Below are positions 1 through 7,792 of a stretch of 24,075 bases of DNA, one piece after another. The notes under the pieces are model-generated. The model was not told the DNA's origin, did no database searches, and saw only the letters and a program-made list of their open reading frames with translations. Position 1 is the first letter of the stretch. Each line of letters begins with the position of its first letter. The stretch comes from an uncultured Limnohabitans sp. Lineage in GTDB: Bacteria > Pseudomonadota > Gammaproteobacteria > Burkholderiales > Burkholderiaceae_C. The DNA lies in the NCBI GenBank assembly GCA_937928195.1, contig CALEYZ010000046.1, positions 1 to 24,075 of the forward strand, written 5' to 3'. Made by a program: the position numbers and the translations under genes.

Positions 1-854
1 AGGTCCATTTTGCCGCCCACCAAGGGCCAGTTGTCACTGAAACGTTCACCACCGTTGTCGCTGGTAAAGACAATCAAGGTGTTGTCAAGTTGACCGGCTT
101 CTTTGAGTGCATCCACCACCCAACCAATGCCCTCGTCCATGTGGTGAATCATGCGGTGGTAGGTGTGAATGTTGCCACCTTGCAAATGAAAAATATTGTC
201 CTTGATGCGATCGGCCAGGTCATGGTCTTCACGGGTTTCCCATGGCCAATGCGGCGCTGTGTAGTGCATGCTCAAGAAAAATGGCTGGCCAGGGGTGGCC
301 GTCATGCGCTTCACAAAGTCAACGGATTTGCGAGAAATCAAATCGGTCAAATAACCTTCGTGCGGCTGCGTCTCCTCCCCGACCCAAAGGTCATGGTCGC
401 CGGTCGATGCGCAATGCGTGAAGTAATCGACACCGCCGGCCATGGGTCCAAAAAATTCGTCGTAACCAGAACGCAATGGACCAAATGCGGGGGGATAACC
501 GAGGTGCCACTTGCCAATCAATGCGGTGCGATAGCCCTGTGCTTTAAGCAAAGATGGCAAGGTCGGGTGGCTGGTCGGTAGTCCCAAGGTGGTGCTGGTC
601 TTGGCCTTGCTATTTATCGGTTCTTCTGCAGCGCCGCGCAAGCGGTATTGGTAACGTGCGGTCATCAAACCAAATCGTGTGGGCGAACACACGGGCGAGT
701 TGGAGTAGCCATCACTGAACTTCAGACCGTTGGCGGCCAAGGCGTCGATGACGGGCGACACTTTGCCAAATTGAGCATCACGGCCACCGTAACAGCCCAA
801 GTCGGCAAAACCCAAGTCGTCTGCCACGATGAAAATGATGTTGGGACGCTGCAT
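1..854 (-). CDS. Cys-type sulfatase (arylsulfatase family), 3' end outside window
   Basis: Hydrolyses sulfate esters; the substrate cannot be read from sequence. The visible 284 residues begin MQRPNIIFIVADDLG, with the metal-binding DD at 12-13. The sulfatase signature CSPTR is at 56-60, where Cys56 would be converted to formylglycine by a maturase not in this window. GKWHLG lies at 114-119 and the second metal-site segment SDNGGERF at about 265-272. The C-terminal part is beyond base 1. The ATG at 854 has an AGGA Shine-Dalgarno about 8 bases upstream. There is no signal peptide before the conserved PNIIFI strand, so the protein seems cytoplasmic, unlike many secreted arylsulfatases. It diverges from a Bug receptor gene across 145 bases, which suggests, but does not prove, that the receptor captures a sulfate ester or its product. 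Confidence 0.92.
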   Translation of the reverse strand, partial: MQRPNIIFIVADDLGFADLGCYGGRDAQFGKVSPVIDALAANGLKFSDGYSNSPVCSPTRFGLMTARYQYRLRGAAEEPINSKAKTSTTLGLPTSHPTLPSLLKAQGYRTALIGKWHLGYPPAFGPLRSGYDEFFGPMAGGVDYFTHCASTGDHDLWVGEETQPHEGYLTDLISRKSVDFVKRMTATPGQPFFLSMHYTAPHWPWETREDHDLADRIKDNIFHLQGGNIHTYHRMIHHMDEGIGWVVDALKEAGQLDNTLIVFTSDNGGERFSDNWPLVGGKMD

Positions 855-920
855 GACTCTTTTCCTACTAAAGCAAAAGAGAGATTTTCACACGGTTCTG
901 GCCTCTTATGGTTGTACCCG

Positions 921-948
921 TTGACAAGCAGCACCTGCCTTCTAAACT
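921..948 (+). promoter_or_regulatory. Candidate sigma70 promoter for the Bug receptor gene at 1000
   Basis: TTGACA at 921-926 matches the -35 consensus fully. After 16 bases comes TAAACT at 943-948 (four of six matches to the -10 consensus). Transcription would start near 955, giving a leader of about 45 bases. The site lies in the 145-base gap between the divergent sulfatase and Bug genes; I saw no comparably good promoter for the sulfatase there. Confidence 0.45.
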
Positions 949-999
949 GATTTCAGGCGCGCATGCAGGGGCGCAATCACAATTCAATTTGGACAGCAC

Positions 1000-1968
1000 A
1001 TGAACATTCGCACTTGGTTTTGGTTTGCTTGCACCGTGGGGTTTGGTTTGTCATTGAACACAAGCGCTCAACCTTTCCCACAAAAAAGCATCCAGGTCGT
1101 GGTTCCCGTTGCCGCAGGTGGCGGCACAGACTTATTGGCCCGCAATTTGAGCCAACGCGTTAGCGAAATTTTGGGACAGCCATTGGTCGTCGACAACAAG
1201 CTGGGGGCTGGGGGCAACATTGGTGTGGAATACGTCATGAAGTCCAAAGCCGACGGCTACACCCTGTTGGTCAGCCCTGCCACCATTGCAACCAATGTCG
1301 CCGTCTACCGCAAACTGCCCTATGACTTGATCAAAGACTTACAAGCCATCACATTGATTGGCCAAACTGGTGTTGTTTTGGTAGTCCACCCGTCCGTCAA
1401 AGTAAACAACCTCAAAGAATTCATCGATTTGATGAAATCCAAAAACGGTGACATGAATTACGGCTCAGCAGGCATGGGCAGTCCGCAGCATTTGCAAGCC
1501 GAATTTTTCAATCAGTTGGTGGGACTCAAATCAAATCACATTCCCTACAAGGGCCAAGCTCAGGCCATGAACGATTTGATTGGCGGCCAATTGCAATACA
1601 TGTTCAGTCCCATTCAAAATGCCCTGCCTCAAATTCAGCAAGGCCGCTTGAAGGCATTGGCAGTGGCTTCAGCCACACGTCACAAAGCCATGCCGCAAGT
1701 ACCTACTTTGAGCGAGCAAGGCTATCAAGGCGTGGAATTGACCAATTGGTTTGCCGTGTATGCACCCATCAACACGCCCCCTGCCGTGGTGAAGAAACTG
1801 AACGCAGCTTTCATTCAAGCCGGCAAGGAACAAAAAATGAAAGAGAAGCTGGACACACTCGGCTTTGAAAGCTTTTTCACGACCGCCGAAGAAGCCACCG
1901 ATTTCATGCGCTCAGAAATTGTTCGATGGGCCCGGGTTGCTGCTTACGCAGGTATCAAGGCCGAGTGA
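1000..1968 (+). CDS. Bug-family (tripartite tricarboxylate) periplasmic solute receptor
   Basis: A 322-residue periplasmic binding protein of the TctC/Bug family, which binds carboxylates and related small molecules. A Sec signal peptide covers about residues 1-23 (cut before QPFPQKS). It is followed by the family's N-terminal strand and glycine-rich loop (VVVPVAAGGGTDLLAR), the GAGGNIG segment, DGYTLL, and the HIPYKG segment in the second lobe. Length is typical. The ATG has a weak GGA Shine-Dalgarno at 991-993. No TctA or TctB membrane gene is present, so transport would need membrane components elsewhere, or the protein may act as a sensor, as known for other Bug proteins. It diverges from the sulfatase and ends 13 bases from the convergent copper-protein gene. 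The ligand is unknown. Confidence 0.93.
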   Translation: MNIRTWFWFACTVGFGLSLNTSAQPFPQKSIQVVVPVAAGGGTDLLARNLSQRVSEILGQPLVVDNKLGAGGNIGVEYVMKSKADGYTLLVSPATIATNVAVYRKLPYDLIKDLQAITLIGQTGVVLVVHPSVKVNNLKEFIDLMKSKNGDMNYGSAGMGSPQHLQAEFFNQLVGLKSNHIPYKGQAQAMNDLIGGQLQYMFSPIQNALPQIQQGRLKALAVASATRHKAMPQVPTLSEQGYQGVELTNWFAVYAPINTPPAVVKKLNAAFIQAGKEQKMKEKLDTLGFESFFTTAEEATDFMRSEIVRWARVAAYAGIKAE

Positions 1969-1981
1969 GTCACAGACCTGT

Positions 1982-2971
1982 TCAATGGTGATGTTGATGC
2001 CCGCCCGATGTGGGTGAGCCGACCGCAGGCATTGAAGGCATGGCAGCTTCCAGCATCACGTCAAACTGAAACTTGGCGCCTTTGCTGTCCTGAAATTTGA
2101 GGGTCAATGGCACTTTGGCGCCCTTCTCCAAAGGTGACTTTAAGTCCATCAACATCAGATGAAAACCACCTGGTTTTAACTCAACCACCTTGCCAGCTGG
2201 CAAATCCAAAAAGGAAATGGGTGCCATCTTCATGACGCTACCTTCCATTTTCATTTCATGAATTTCGGCCACACCTGCAATCGGTGTGCTGACGCTCAAG
2301 AGCTTGCTGTTGTCTTTGGCCACCAACTTCAAGAATGCACCCGTGGCTTTTTGTCCTGTCACGGTGGGCCTGACCCAAGCGTCCGAGATGGCCACATTGG
2401 CATTGCCCTCAGGGGCACCCGCTGAGCCTTCTGCCTTCAGAGTCAGTAAGGCTGCGGGGTATTTCATGCCCTTGGTGGATGCACCTGCTGCAGGGATTTC
2501 AGCCCAATCGTTCTGACCTTTCTCGCAGGTTTGAAGCACACGCAACCACACAGAACCCGCCTTTTCAGGCAACTTGGTCATGAAGGCAAACTCGTCAAAA
2601 ACACCATCCGGTAACGCGGCATCCTTGTTGCTGGCAATCCACTCTAACGCCACAACATCCTCCGACACAGTTTTGCCGTGACTTTGATAAGGCTCTGCCA
2701 ATTTGGCTTTCGTGATTTTGATTGTCCAACCCGTTTTAGGCTGTGGTTTGGCACCTTCAAAACCAGAAGGAATGAAAAGTTTGACACCCGTGGTGGCCGC
2801 GCCTTCGCAGCCATGACCGATGCGCACAGCACCTTTGTAGTAACTGCCAGTCAGAGCAGTTTGCTCGGTCAGCACTGCGTGGGCATTTACTGCTGTGGGT
2901 ATCGCGCAAGTTGCCATGGTGGCTGCACCAAGGATGGCCAATTTCTGAGAGATGTTCAAGAATTGAGTCAT
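1982..2971 (-). CDS. YcnI-like (DUF1775) plus PCuAC copper-chaperone fusion protein
   Basis: A 329-residue exported protein joining two copper-binding families. A signal peptide covers residues 1-30 (ending TAVNA). The predicted mature protein starts with His31 (HAVLTEQTAL), as expected for YcnI-type DUF1775 proteins, which bind Cu(II) through an N-terminal histidine. DUF1775 runs to about residue 180. The PCuAC domain covers about 193-310 and carries an exact H-X10-M-X21-H-X-M copper motif at His238, Met249, His271 and Met273. A His-rich tail (GHQHHH) closes the protein. It lies 12 bases downstream of a TonB-dependent receptor and behind a DUF2946 gene on the same strand. Acquisition, storage or delivery of copper in the periplasm is the likely role; whether it supplies cytochrome oxidase or protects from copper is not decided by sequence. 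Confidence 0.92.
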   Translation of the reverse strand: MTQFLNISQKLAILGAATMATCAIPTAVNAHAVLTEQTALTGSYYKGAVRIGHGCEGAATTGVKLFIPSGFEGAKPQPKTGWTIKITKAKLAEPYQSHGKTVSEDVVALEWIASNKDAALPDGVFDEFAFMTKLPEKAGSVWLRVLQTCEKGQNDWAEIPAAGASTKGMKYPAALLTLKAEGSAGAPEGNANVAISDAWVRPTVTGQKATGAFLKLVAKDNSKLLSVSTPIAGVAEIHEMKMEGSVMKMAPISFLDLPAGKVVELKPGGFHLMLMDLKSPLEKGAKVPLTLKFQDSKGAKFQFDVMLEAAMPSMPAVGSPTSGGHQHHH

Positions 2972-2983
2972 GTTGTTCTAGCC

Positions 2984-5326
2984 TTATTGGATGTCGTATT
3001 TGATTTCAGCGTGCAAGGTACGCTGTGTGTAGGGATGGAAATTCCAATACTTGTCGTTGTTCAGATTATCGATGCCCACTGCCAGGCTTGTTTGCGCATC
3101 GTATTTGTAACGAAGGCGTGCATCCACCGTGAAGAATTTGCTCACACCCATGTAGGTGAAGCCATTCACATCGGCATTGTTCAGCGTACGGTATTGCGGG
3201 CCGCTGTAACGTGCTGCTAAAGTACCGGTCCAAGCGGGCGATAGGCGATACGTGGTCACAGCCGTGGCACGCCAACGAGGAATGTTCGGCTGCTGTTTGC
3301 CAAGAGTGTCACCCGCAACAGCCACAAAGCCGGCATTCTCTTTGATGATGGAGTCGGTGTAGGTGACACTGCCTGACAAGTCCAAGCCTTGGAGGCCAAG
3401 ATCTTTCGCATTCAACGATGTTTCTAGACCTTGGGTTGCGATGCGACCCACATTTTGAACGCGTGAAATGCTGGCATTGGCCACAGGGTCAAAGATGCTC
3501 TGTGAGAACAAACCGTCATGGGTGGACTCTTGGAAATAAGTCAAACGCCAGTTGGCTTTTTGCCATTCTTTTTCGTAGCTGAGTTCGGTCGTCAATGAAC
3601 GCTCTGGCTTCAAAGCAGGGTCGTTGATATAGCGCGAATTGGTGGTGGAAGTTGCGCCATACAACTCAAACACCGTGGGCATGCGAACAGCACGGCCCGC
3701 AGAAGCTTTGATGACGCTGTCGGACGTTAGCTGATAGGCCAAGGCCGCTTTAGGCGACACAAAGTTTTCTTCGCGATCGGCCCACACTTGGTTGTAGCCG
3801 TTGGCTGCAATCTGCGTTGTGCCTTTGCTGGCGCGCCAGGTTTCTGAACGCAAGCCCAATACACTCGTCAAACCCGGGGCCATGCGCCATGTGTCTTGCG
3901 CGTAGAAGCTTTGAGTTTGCGTTTGTCCGCCAACAAAACTCGACTTGGCACCGGCTGCATCGGCGGTCCAATTGCCAGCGATGTTGGAGGTCAAATATTT
4001 CAATGTGTAGTTGTCTGATTGGTAACCGAAGTCAAGTACATGCGCCCCCTTCAAGCCCATGGGTCGCCATGTGCCTCGCAAGGCCAAGTTGTTCCAACCT
4101 GTACCCGCGCCATCGGCCAATGTGCCAGCGCCACCCGTTAACGCAGATGGCAAGGTGGCCGTGGCTGCGTTCTGACGCTTTTGGTCTTTGTTGTAATCGT
4201 ACAAGCTGCCCGCAATTTCCCAATCAAATTCGCCCTTGGTGTTGGACTTCAAAGACACGCCATGCATGAAGTGGGCAATGCTTTCGTTGGTGAGCGCAAA
4301 GTCAGCGCCCGTGAGCGCTGCATATTGCTTGCCGTTGATCACAATGGGCCCACTGGTGACAGGTGAATCCGTCGCGGCATTGGTGAGGTAAGACACAGGG
4401 CGGCCTTCAGAAGAGTTTTGCCAAGTACCCAAGGTGTAGGTGGCGCGCAAAGTACTTGAAACGTCGTAGGCCACTTTGATCTTGGCGTGGTCTTGTTGGG
4501 TGCTGTATTGCGTGCCGGAACCAATGTAGTAGATGTCTGCATTGGCCGTATTTTTATCGGCCAACCAGCCGTTGACTGCCACTCCATTGGTGGGCGTTGT
4601 GCCTGCACTCACGGTGCGTGTGGCAAAGGTCAAAGGCTGACCGGAACTGTTGGTGTGATTCAGGTTAATGAACCAAGACCAGTCGCCATTTTTGTTGCCC
4701 ACCGATGCACTCGATTGCCATGCACGGTAACGGGTGTCGGTGTTGTACAACTGAAAACCTTGGTTTGAATAACCCACTTTGACATGTGCTTCAAAACTGG
4801 TTGGCATGCGGGTTACAAAGTCCACCACCGCGCCCACAGAATTGCCAGGATAAGCGGCAGAAAACGGGCCGTACATCACATCCACGCGCTCAATTTCCTC
4901 GGGCGTGACCATGCCCCAACGCGGTGGAAAACTCAGGCCACTGATGCTGTTGCCCAAGTAATTGGACAGCAAGATGCCGTCCGCATAGACCGCTGATCGT
5001 GCAGGGTTGCCCGTGCCTGAAGCGCGGCTGGACAAAATGGCGTGGTTGTAATCGCCTTCATAGCGCTTGCGGACAAGCAGGCTGGGAAAGTATTTCAATG
5101 CATCTTCGCTGTCGGTTGCATTGATTTTGTCTTGTACTTCAGAGCCCTTGATGCTTTCCATCGTGGTAGGAATGTGCGTTGGCAACGAAGAAGGACGGCC
5201 TGATTGAATGGTGACCACGCCCACTTCTTTCACGGGCTGCTGTTCTTGGGCCATCACGGCGCTTGAAAAGGCCACAGACAAAGCCATGACCAGAGGTTTC
5301 ACCTCAAATCTTAATACTGAATTCAC
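2984..5326 (-). CDS. TonB-dependent outer-membrane receptor, probably for copper or a copper complex
   Basis: An outer-membrane active transporter driven by TonB-ExbBD. I chose the GTG at 5326 (780 residues): it has a GGA-type Shine-Dalgarno upstream and gives a normal signal peptide, MNSVLRFEVK... ending SSAVMA at residue 26. The longer open frame from a TTG at 5392 adds an unlikely N-terminus. A TonB-box-like segment (EVGVVTIQ, about 37-44) precedes the plug domain (about 50-170, with the RVDVMYGPFSAAYPGNSVGAVV core). A 22-strand-type barrel runs to the C-terminus, including the RMPTVFELYG and NPALKPER-like (DPALKPER) segments. The C-terminus ends YDIQ rather than in the usual aromatic residue. 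The copper assignment comes from its neighbours (DUF2946 protein, YcnI-PCuAC fusion), not from the receptor itself. A siderophore or another metal complex remains possible. Confidence 0.9.
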   Translation of the reverse strand: MNSVLRFEVKPLVMALSVAFSSAVMAQEQQPVKEVGVVTIQSGRPSSLPTHIPTTMESIKGSEVQDKINATDSEDALKYFPSLLVRKRYEGDYNHAILSSRASGTGNPARSAVYADGILLSNYLGNSISGLSFPPRWGMVTPEEIERVDVMYGPFSAAYPGNSVGAVVDFVTRMPTSFEAHVKVGYSNQGFQLYNTDTRYRAWQSSASVGNKNGDWSWFINLNHTNSSGQPLTFATRTVSAGTTPTNGVAVNGWLADKNTANADIYYIGSGTQYSTQQDHAKIKVAYDVSSTLRATYTLGTWQNSSEGRPVSYLTNAATDSPVTSGPIVINGKQYAALTGADFALTNESIAHFMHGVSLKSNTKGEFDWEIAGSLYDYNKDQKRQNAATATLPSALTGGAGTLADGAGTGWNNLALRGTWRPMGLKGAHVLDFGYQSDNYTLKYLTSNIAGNWTADAAGAKSSFVGGQTQTQSFYAQDTWRMAPGLTSVLGLRSETWRASKGTTQIAANGYNQVWADREENFVSPKAALAYQLTSDSVIKASAGRAVRMPTVFELYGATSTTNSRYINDPALKPERSLTTELSYEKEWQKANWRLTYFQESTHDGLFSQSIFDPVANASISRVQNVGRIATQGLETSLNAKDLGLQGLDLSGSVTYTDSIIKENAGFVAVAGDTLGKQQPNIPRWRATAVTTYRLSPAWTGTLAARYSGPQYRTLNNADVNGFTYMGVSKFFTVDARLRYKYDAQTSLAVGIDNLNNDKYWNFHPYTQRTLHAEIKYDIQ

Positions 5327-5355
5327 TTTGAATTTCCAAAAAATAATCAAGGCGA

Positions 5356-5376
5356 TGCACAACCCTTTGGGGTGCA
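5356..5376 (-). promoter_or_regulatory. Small stem-loop in leader of the TonB receptor gene
   Basis: TGCAC (5356-5360) pairs with GTGCA (5372-5376), and an inner CCC/GGG pairs around a TTT loop after a two-base bulge. It lies 30 bases upstream of the GTG start at 5326. A role in expression control is only inferred from position. Confidence 0.3.
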
Positions 5377-5388
5377 CAGCCAACAAAG

Positions 5389-5408
5389 TCAACGCATGTG
5401 CGCGTTGA
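5389..5408 (-). promoter_or_regulatory. Perfect 7-bp stem-loop between DUF2946 and TonB receptor genes
   Basis: TCAACGC at 5389-5395 and GCGTTGA at 5402-5408 form a perfect stem with a 6-base loop. Read on the minus strand, the stem is followed by CTTTGTT, a poor T-tract, so it could act as a weak terminator or attenuator after the DUF2946 gene, or as an operator. No direct evidence distinguishes these. Confidence 0.35.
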
Positions 5409-5422
5409 TCCGTGGGTTGATT

Positions 5423-5803
5423 TCAGGAAATAGAAGGCGGGCCGCGTGACGGCAGAGGGGGCGCCGTGACCGACGCAATGTGCGCTGCGGCAATCGGCCG
5501 GAGGGCATGCGCTAAAGCGCTGGGTTTTTCAAATGCAAGGGAGTCAGTGTGCAGTGGGATGACAACGGCCGCACACAAGGGGCAGTCCATGCTGGTACTG
5601 GCCTGTGAGTCTGTCCCCTCTTCACCCACGGCCACCATTTTCATGCCGCCCATGCTGCTACACACCATTTGCGTCTCTGTGGGGTGCACGATGGGCGCGG
5701 CAATGGCCGCACCAATGAACAAAGCAAACCACACCAACACCAGGCGGGCGATGAATTTGTGGGTTTGCGCATTGAACATGTGGCGTATTATCGCTGAAGC
5801 CAT
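5423..5803 (-). CDS. DUF2946 family protein (metal/copper-cluster accessory)
   Basis: A 126-residue protein of unknown biochemical role. Features seen: one N-terminal membrane or signal segment (about residues 18-36, ARLVLVWFALFIGAAIAA), a Met/Cys-rich stretch MVCSSMGGMKM (46-56), a DCPLC motif (about 73-77) and the family's C-terminal RGPP. Cys, Met and His residues outside the membrane suit metal binding. As I recall, the family often sits beside TonB-dependent copper receptors such as OprC of Pseudomonas, and here it is the first gene of the same-strand cluster with a TonB receptor and a PCuAC protein. The ATG at 5803 has an AAGGA Shine-Dalgarno; Met9 is a possible alternative. It diverges from purT with only 23 bases between starts, so its promoter must overlap purT coding sequence or the promoters face each other. 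Confidence 0.85.
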   Translation of the reverse strand: MASAIIRHMFNAQTHKFIARLVLVWFALFIGAAIAAPIVHPTETQMVCSSMGGMKMVAVGEEGTDSQASTSMDCPLCAAVVIPLHTDSLAFEKPSALAHALRPIAAAHIASVTAPPLPSRGPPSIS

Positions 5804-5826
5804 TCCATCCTTTAGCTTCTCGCATT

Positions 5827-6975
5827 ATGAAAAAAATACTACTTTTGGGTTCAGGCGAACTGGGCAAAGAATTCGTCATCAGCGCCAAGCGCCTTGGTTG
5901 TCATGTCATTGCCTGCGACAGCTATGCTGGGGCCCCTGCCATGCAAGTGGCTGACGAATTTGAAGTCTTCAGCATGCTCGACGAAGCGCCGTTGCGCGCA
6001 GCCATTGCCAAACACAAACCTGATTTGATCGTGCCGGAAATCGAGGCCATTCGAACGGAAGTGCTACTGGACGTCGAAAAGCAAGGTTTCGAGGTCATTC
6101 CCAGTGCCCGAGCTGCCAACCTCACCATGAACCGTGACCGCATCAGAGACGTGGCCGTGGGCTTGGGGGTTCGCACCGCCAAATTCAACTATGCAGAATC
6201 CAGCGAAGCACTGCTGTCTCAAGCCCAGGCCATTGGCTTTCCGGTCGTCATTAAACCTGTCATGAGCTCTTCCGGAAAAGGACAGAGCGTCGCAAAAACC
6301 GAAGCAGACATTCAAGCCAGTTGGGACTACGCCTGCGCCGGCATGCGGGGCGACCGCAAAAAAGTCATTGTCGAAGAGTTCATCAATTTTGAATTTGAAA
6401 TTACCTTGCTCACCATTCGTCAGCGCAATGGCACCACCTTGTTTTGCCCACCGATTGGCCATGTGCAAGAACGTGGCGACTACCAATACAGTTGGCAGCC
6501 GCAAGCCATGGCAGCTGATTATTTAAAAGCTGCGCAAGAAATGGCCGAAAAAGTCACTGGTGATTTAGGTGGCGCAGGTTTATTTGGTGTCGAGTTTTTT
6601 GTCACAGCCAAAGAAGTAATCTTCAGCGAACTGAGCCCTCGCCCCCACGACACGGGCATGGTCACCTTGATCAGTCAAAACTTGAGTGAGTTTGATTTGC
6701 ACGCTCGTGCTGTGCTGGGCTTGCCCATTCCCGTCATTGAATGCGTGGAAGGCGCCAGTGCTGTCGTGCTGGCAGACCGTGAAGGCAAAGACCCCAGTTT
6801 CTCAGGCGTCTCCGCTGCACTCCAAGAGCCTGGCGTGGATGTACGCATCTTTGGCAAACCCACCACGCGACCGTTCAGAAGAATGGCCGTCGCTCTGGCC
6901 AAGGGCGACAAAGCTTTAGATCGCGCTCGCGCAGCAGCTTCCAAGATCAGCGTACACGTCTCGTCAACGCACTGA
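5827..6975 (+). CDS. purT: Formate-dependent phosphoribosylglycinamide formyltransferase (GAR transformylase 2)
   Basis: Cytoplasmic purine biosynthesis enzyme that uses ATP and formate to formylate GAR to FGAR, by-passing the folate-dependent PurN. The 382 residues match PurT throughout: N-terminal nucleotide-fold LLLGSGELGKE (5-15), EIEAIRTEVL (71-80), ATP-grasp lysine and P-loop VIKPVMSSSGKGQS (141-154), EEFINFEFEITLL, and the catalytic-core ELSPRPHDTGMVT starting at residue 268. Length is close to the 392 residues of E. coli PurT. It is a single gene, with its own terminator immediately downstream, and is functionally unrelated to the divergent metal cluster. Confidence 0.97.
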   Translation: MKKILLLGSGELGKEFVISAKRLGCHVIACDSYAGAPAMQVADEFEVFSMLDEAPLRAAIAKHKPDLIVPEIEAIRTEVLLDVEKQGFEVIPSARAANLTMNRDRIRDVAVGLGVRTAKFNYAESSEALLSQAQAIGFPVVIKPVMSSSGKGQSVAKTEADIQASWDYACAGMRGDRKKVIVEEFINFEFEITLLTIRQRNGTTLFCPPIGHVQERGDYQYSWQPQAMAADYLKAAQEMAEKVTGDLGGAGLFGVEFFVTAKEVIFSELSPRPHDTGMVTLISQNLSEFDLHARAVLGLPIPVIECVEGASAVVLADREGKDPSFSGVSAALQEPGVDVRIFGKPTTRPFRRMAVALAKGDKALDRARAAASKISVHVSSTH

Positions 6976-6980
6976 TCAAA

Positions 6981-7018
6981 AAAAAGGGACTTGGGTTTGA
7001 TGACCCAAGTCCCTTTTT
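6981..7018. terminator. Bidirectional intrinsic terminator between purT and the oxidoreductase gene
   Basis: AAAAAGGGACTTGGGT (6981-6996) and ACCCAAGTCCCTTTTT (7003-7018) form a perfect 16-bp stem with a 6-base loop, TTGATG. The A/T ends of the stem supply a U-tract on either strand. It sits between the stop of purT (6975) and the stop of the convergent oxidoreductase gene (7031), so it can end both transcripts. Confidence 0.93.
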
Positions 7019-7030
7019 GATTGATCGAGA

Positions 7031-7666
7031 TTATTTCACTTCAGTGATGAACTTCTCGTTGGTACGACGCACTTTCTTCATGTTCACCAGCCAGTCTTTG
7101 TCGGCTTCACGGTAGCCCAATGGCAGGATCACGGTACTGCGCAAACCACGCGCTGAGAGGCCCAAAATTTCGTCCACGGCTGCAGGATTGAAACCTTCCA
7201 TGGGGGTGGCATCGACTTCTTGCTCCGCTGCTGCAATCAAGGCTGTGCCCAAGGCAATGTAAGACTGCTTAGCGGCGTGTTGGAAGTTGGTTTCTGCACC
7301 TTTGGCAGGATAGTTTGCCAACAACATCTTGCGATAGTTCTCAGCGCCTTCGTTCACAAAGCCTCGGACTTCGTTGTTGTAGTCAAACATCATGTTGATA
7401 CGATCTGCGGTGTAATCGTTCCAAGCAGCAAACACCAACAGATGTGAGCCTTCTGTAATTTGCGCTTGATTGTTGGCCGCCGCTTGAATCTTGGCACGCA
7501 CTTCAGGATTGGTCACCACGAAAACTTCGTAGGGTTGCAAACCACTGGAGGTGGCAGTCAGGCGAATGGCCTCCAAAATGCGTTGCACTTTGGCTTCGGG
7601 CACGGACTTGGTGGGGTCCATTTTTTTGGTGGCATAACGCCAGTTCAGGGCTTGCAGCAAATCCAT
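7031..7666 (-). CDS. Nitroreductase-family NAD(P)H-dependent FMN oxidoreductase
   Basis: A 211-residue cytoplasmic flavoprotein like NfsB/NAD(P)H dehydrogenases, reducing nitro compounds, quinones or similar acceptors. The ATG at 7666 gives the usual N-terminus MDLLQALNWRYATKKMDP; the longer open frame (to 7834) overlaps the divergent MFS gene and is unsupported. Seen motifs: Arg10 of the NWRYATKK segment (phosphate contact in the family), TSSGLQPYEVFVV (about 38-50), the helix FQHAAKQSYIALGTALIAAAEQ, the GFNPAAVDEILGL segment, and the C-terminal RRTNEKFI. A GGA Shine-Dalgarno stands about 10 bases upstream. The natural substrate is not evident; no operon partner. Confidence 0.92.
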   Translation of the reverse strand: MDLLQALNWRYATKKMDPTKSVPEAKVQRILEAIRLTATSSGLQPYEVFVVTNPEVRAKIQAAANNQAQITEGSHLLVFAAWNDYTADRINMMFDYNNEVRGFVNEGAENYRKMLLANYPAKGAETNFQHAAKQSYIALGTALIAAAEQEVDATPMEGFNPAAVDEILGLSARGLRSTVILPLGYREADKDWLVNMKKVRRTNEKFITEVK

Positions 7667-7792
7667 TTTGAAATTTCCAAAAATATAAAAACAAGCCGCA
7701 AGTTTAATCGTCTTGAGAGATTTGTTCACGGCAGCCCCATTTGAACCCGAAACTGCGTTAAACCCTGGTCTCAAAAAGGTAGGATCGCAGAC

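Noticed and set aside
90..581. Long plus-strand open frame opposite the sulfatase
   Set aside because: It is antisense to a gene with clear sulfatase motifs, has no family resemblance, and reflects codon bias of the true strand.
2678..3220. Plus-strand open frame of 180 codons across the copper-protein/TonB receptor junction
   Set aside because: Spans the ends of two well-supported minus-strand genes; the protein has no recognisable features.
5327..5392. TTG-started N-terminal extension of the TonB receptor
   Set aside because: It would place a second hydrophobic stretch before a normal signal peptide; the GTG at 5326 gives a standard one.
5466..5954. Plus-strand open frame of 162 codons over DUF2946 and the purT start
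   Set aside because: Antisense to DUF2946 and out of frame with purT, both firmly identified.
7667..7792. Promoter for the nitroreductase with TATATT as -10 element
   Set aside because: TATATT is present on the minus strand, but no acceptable -35 element lies at 16-18 bases, so I did not list it.
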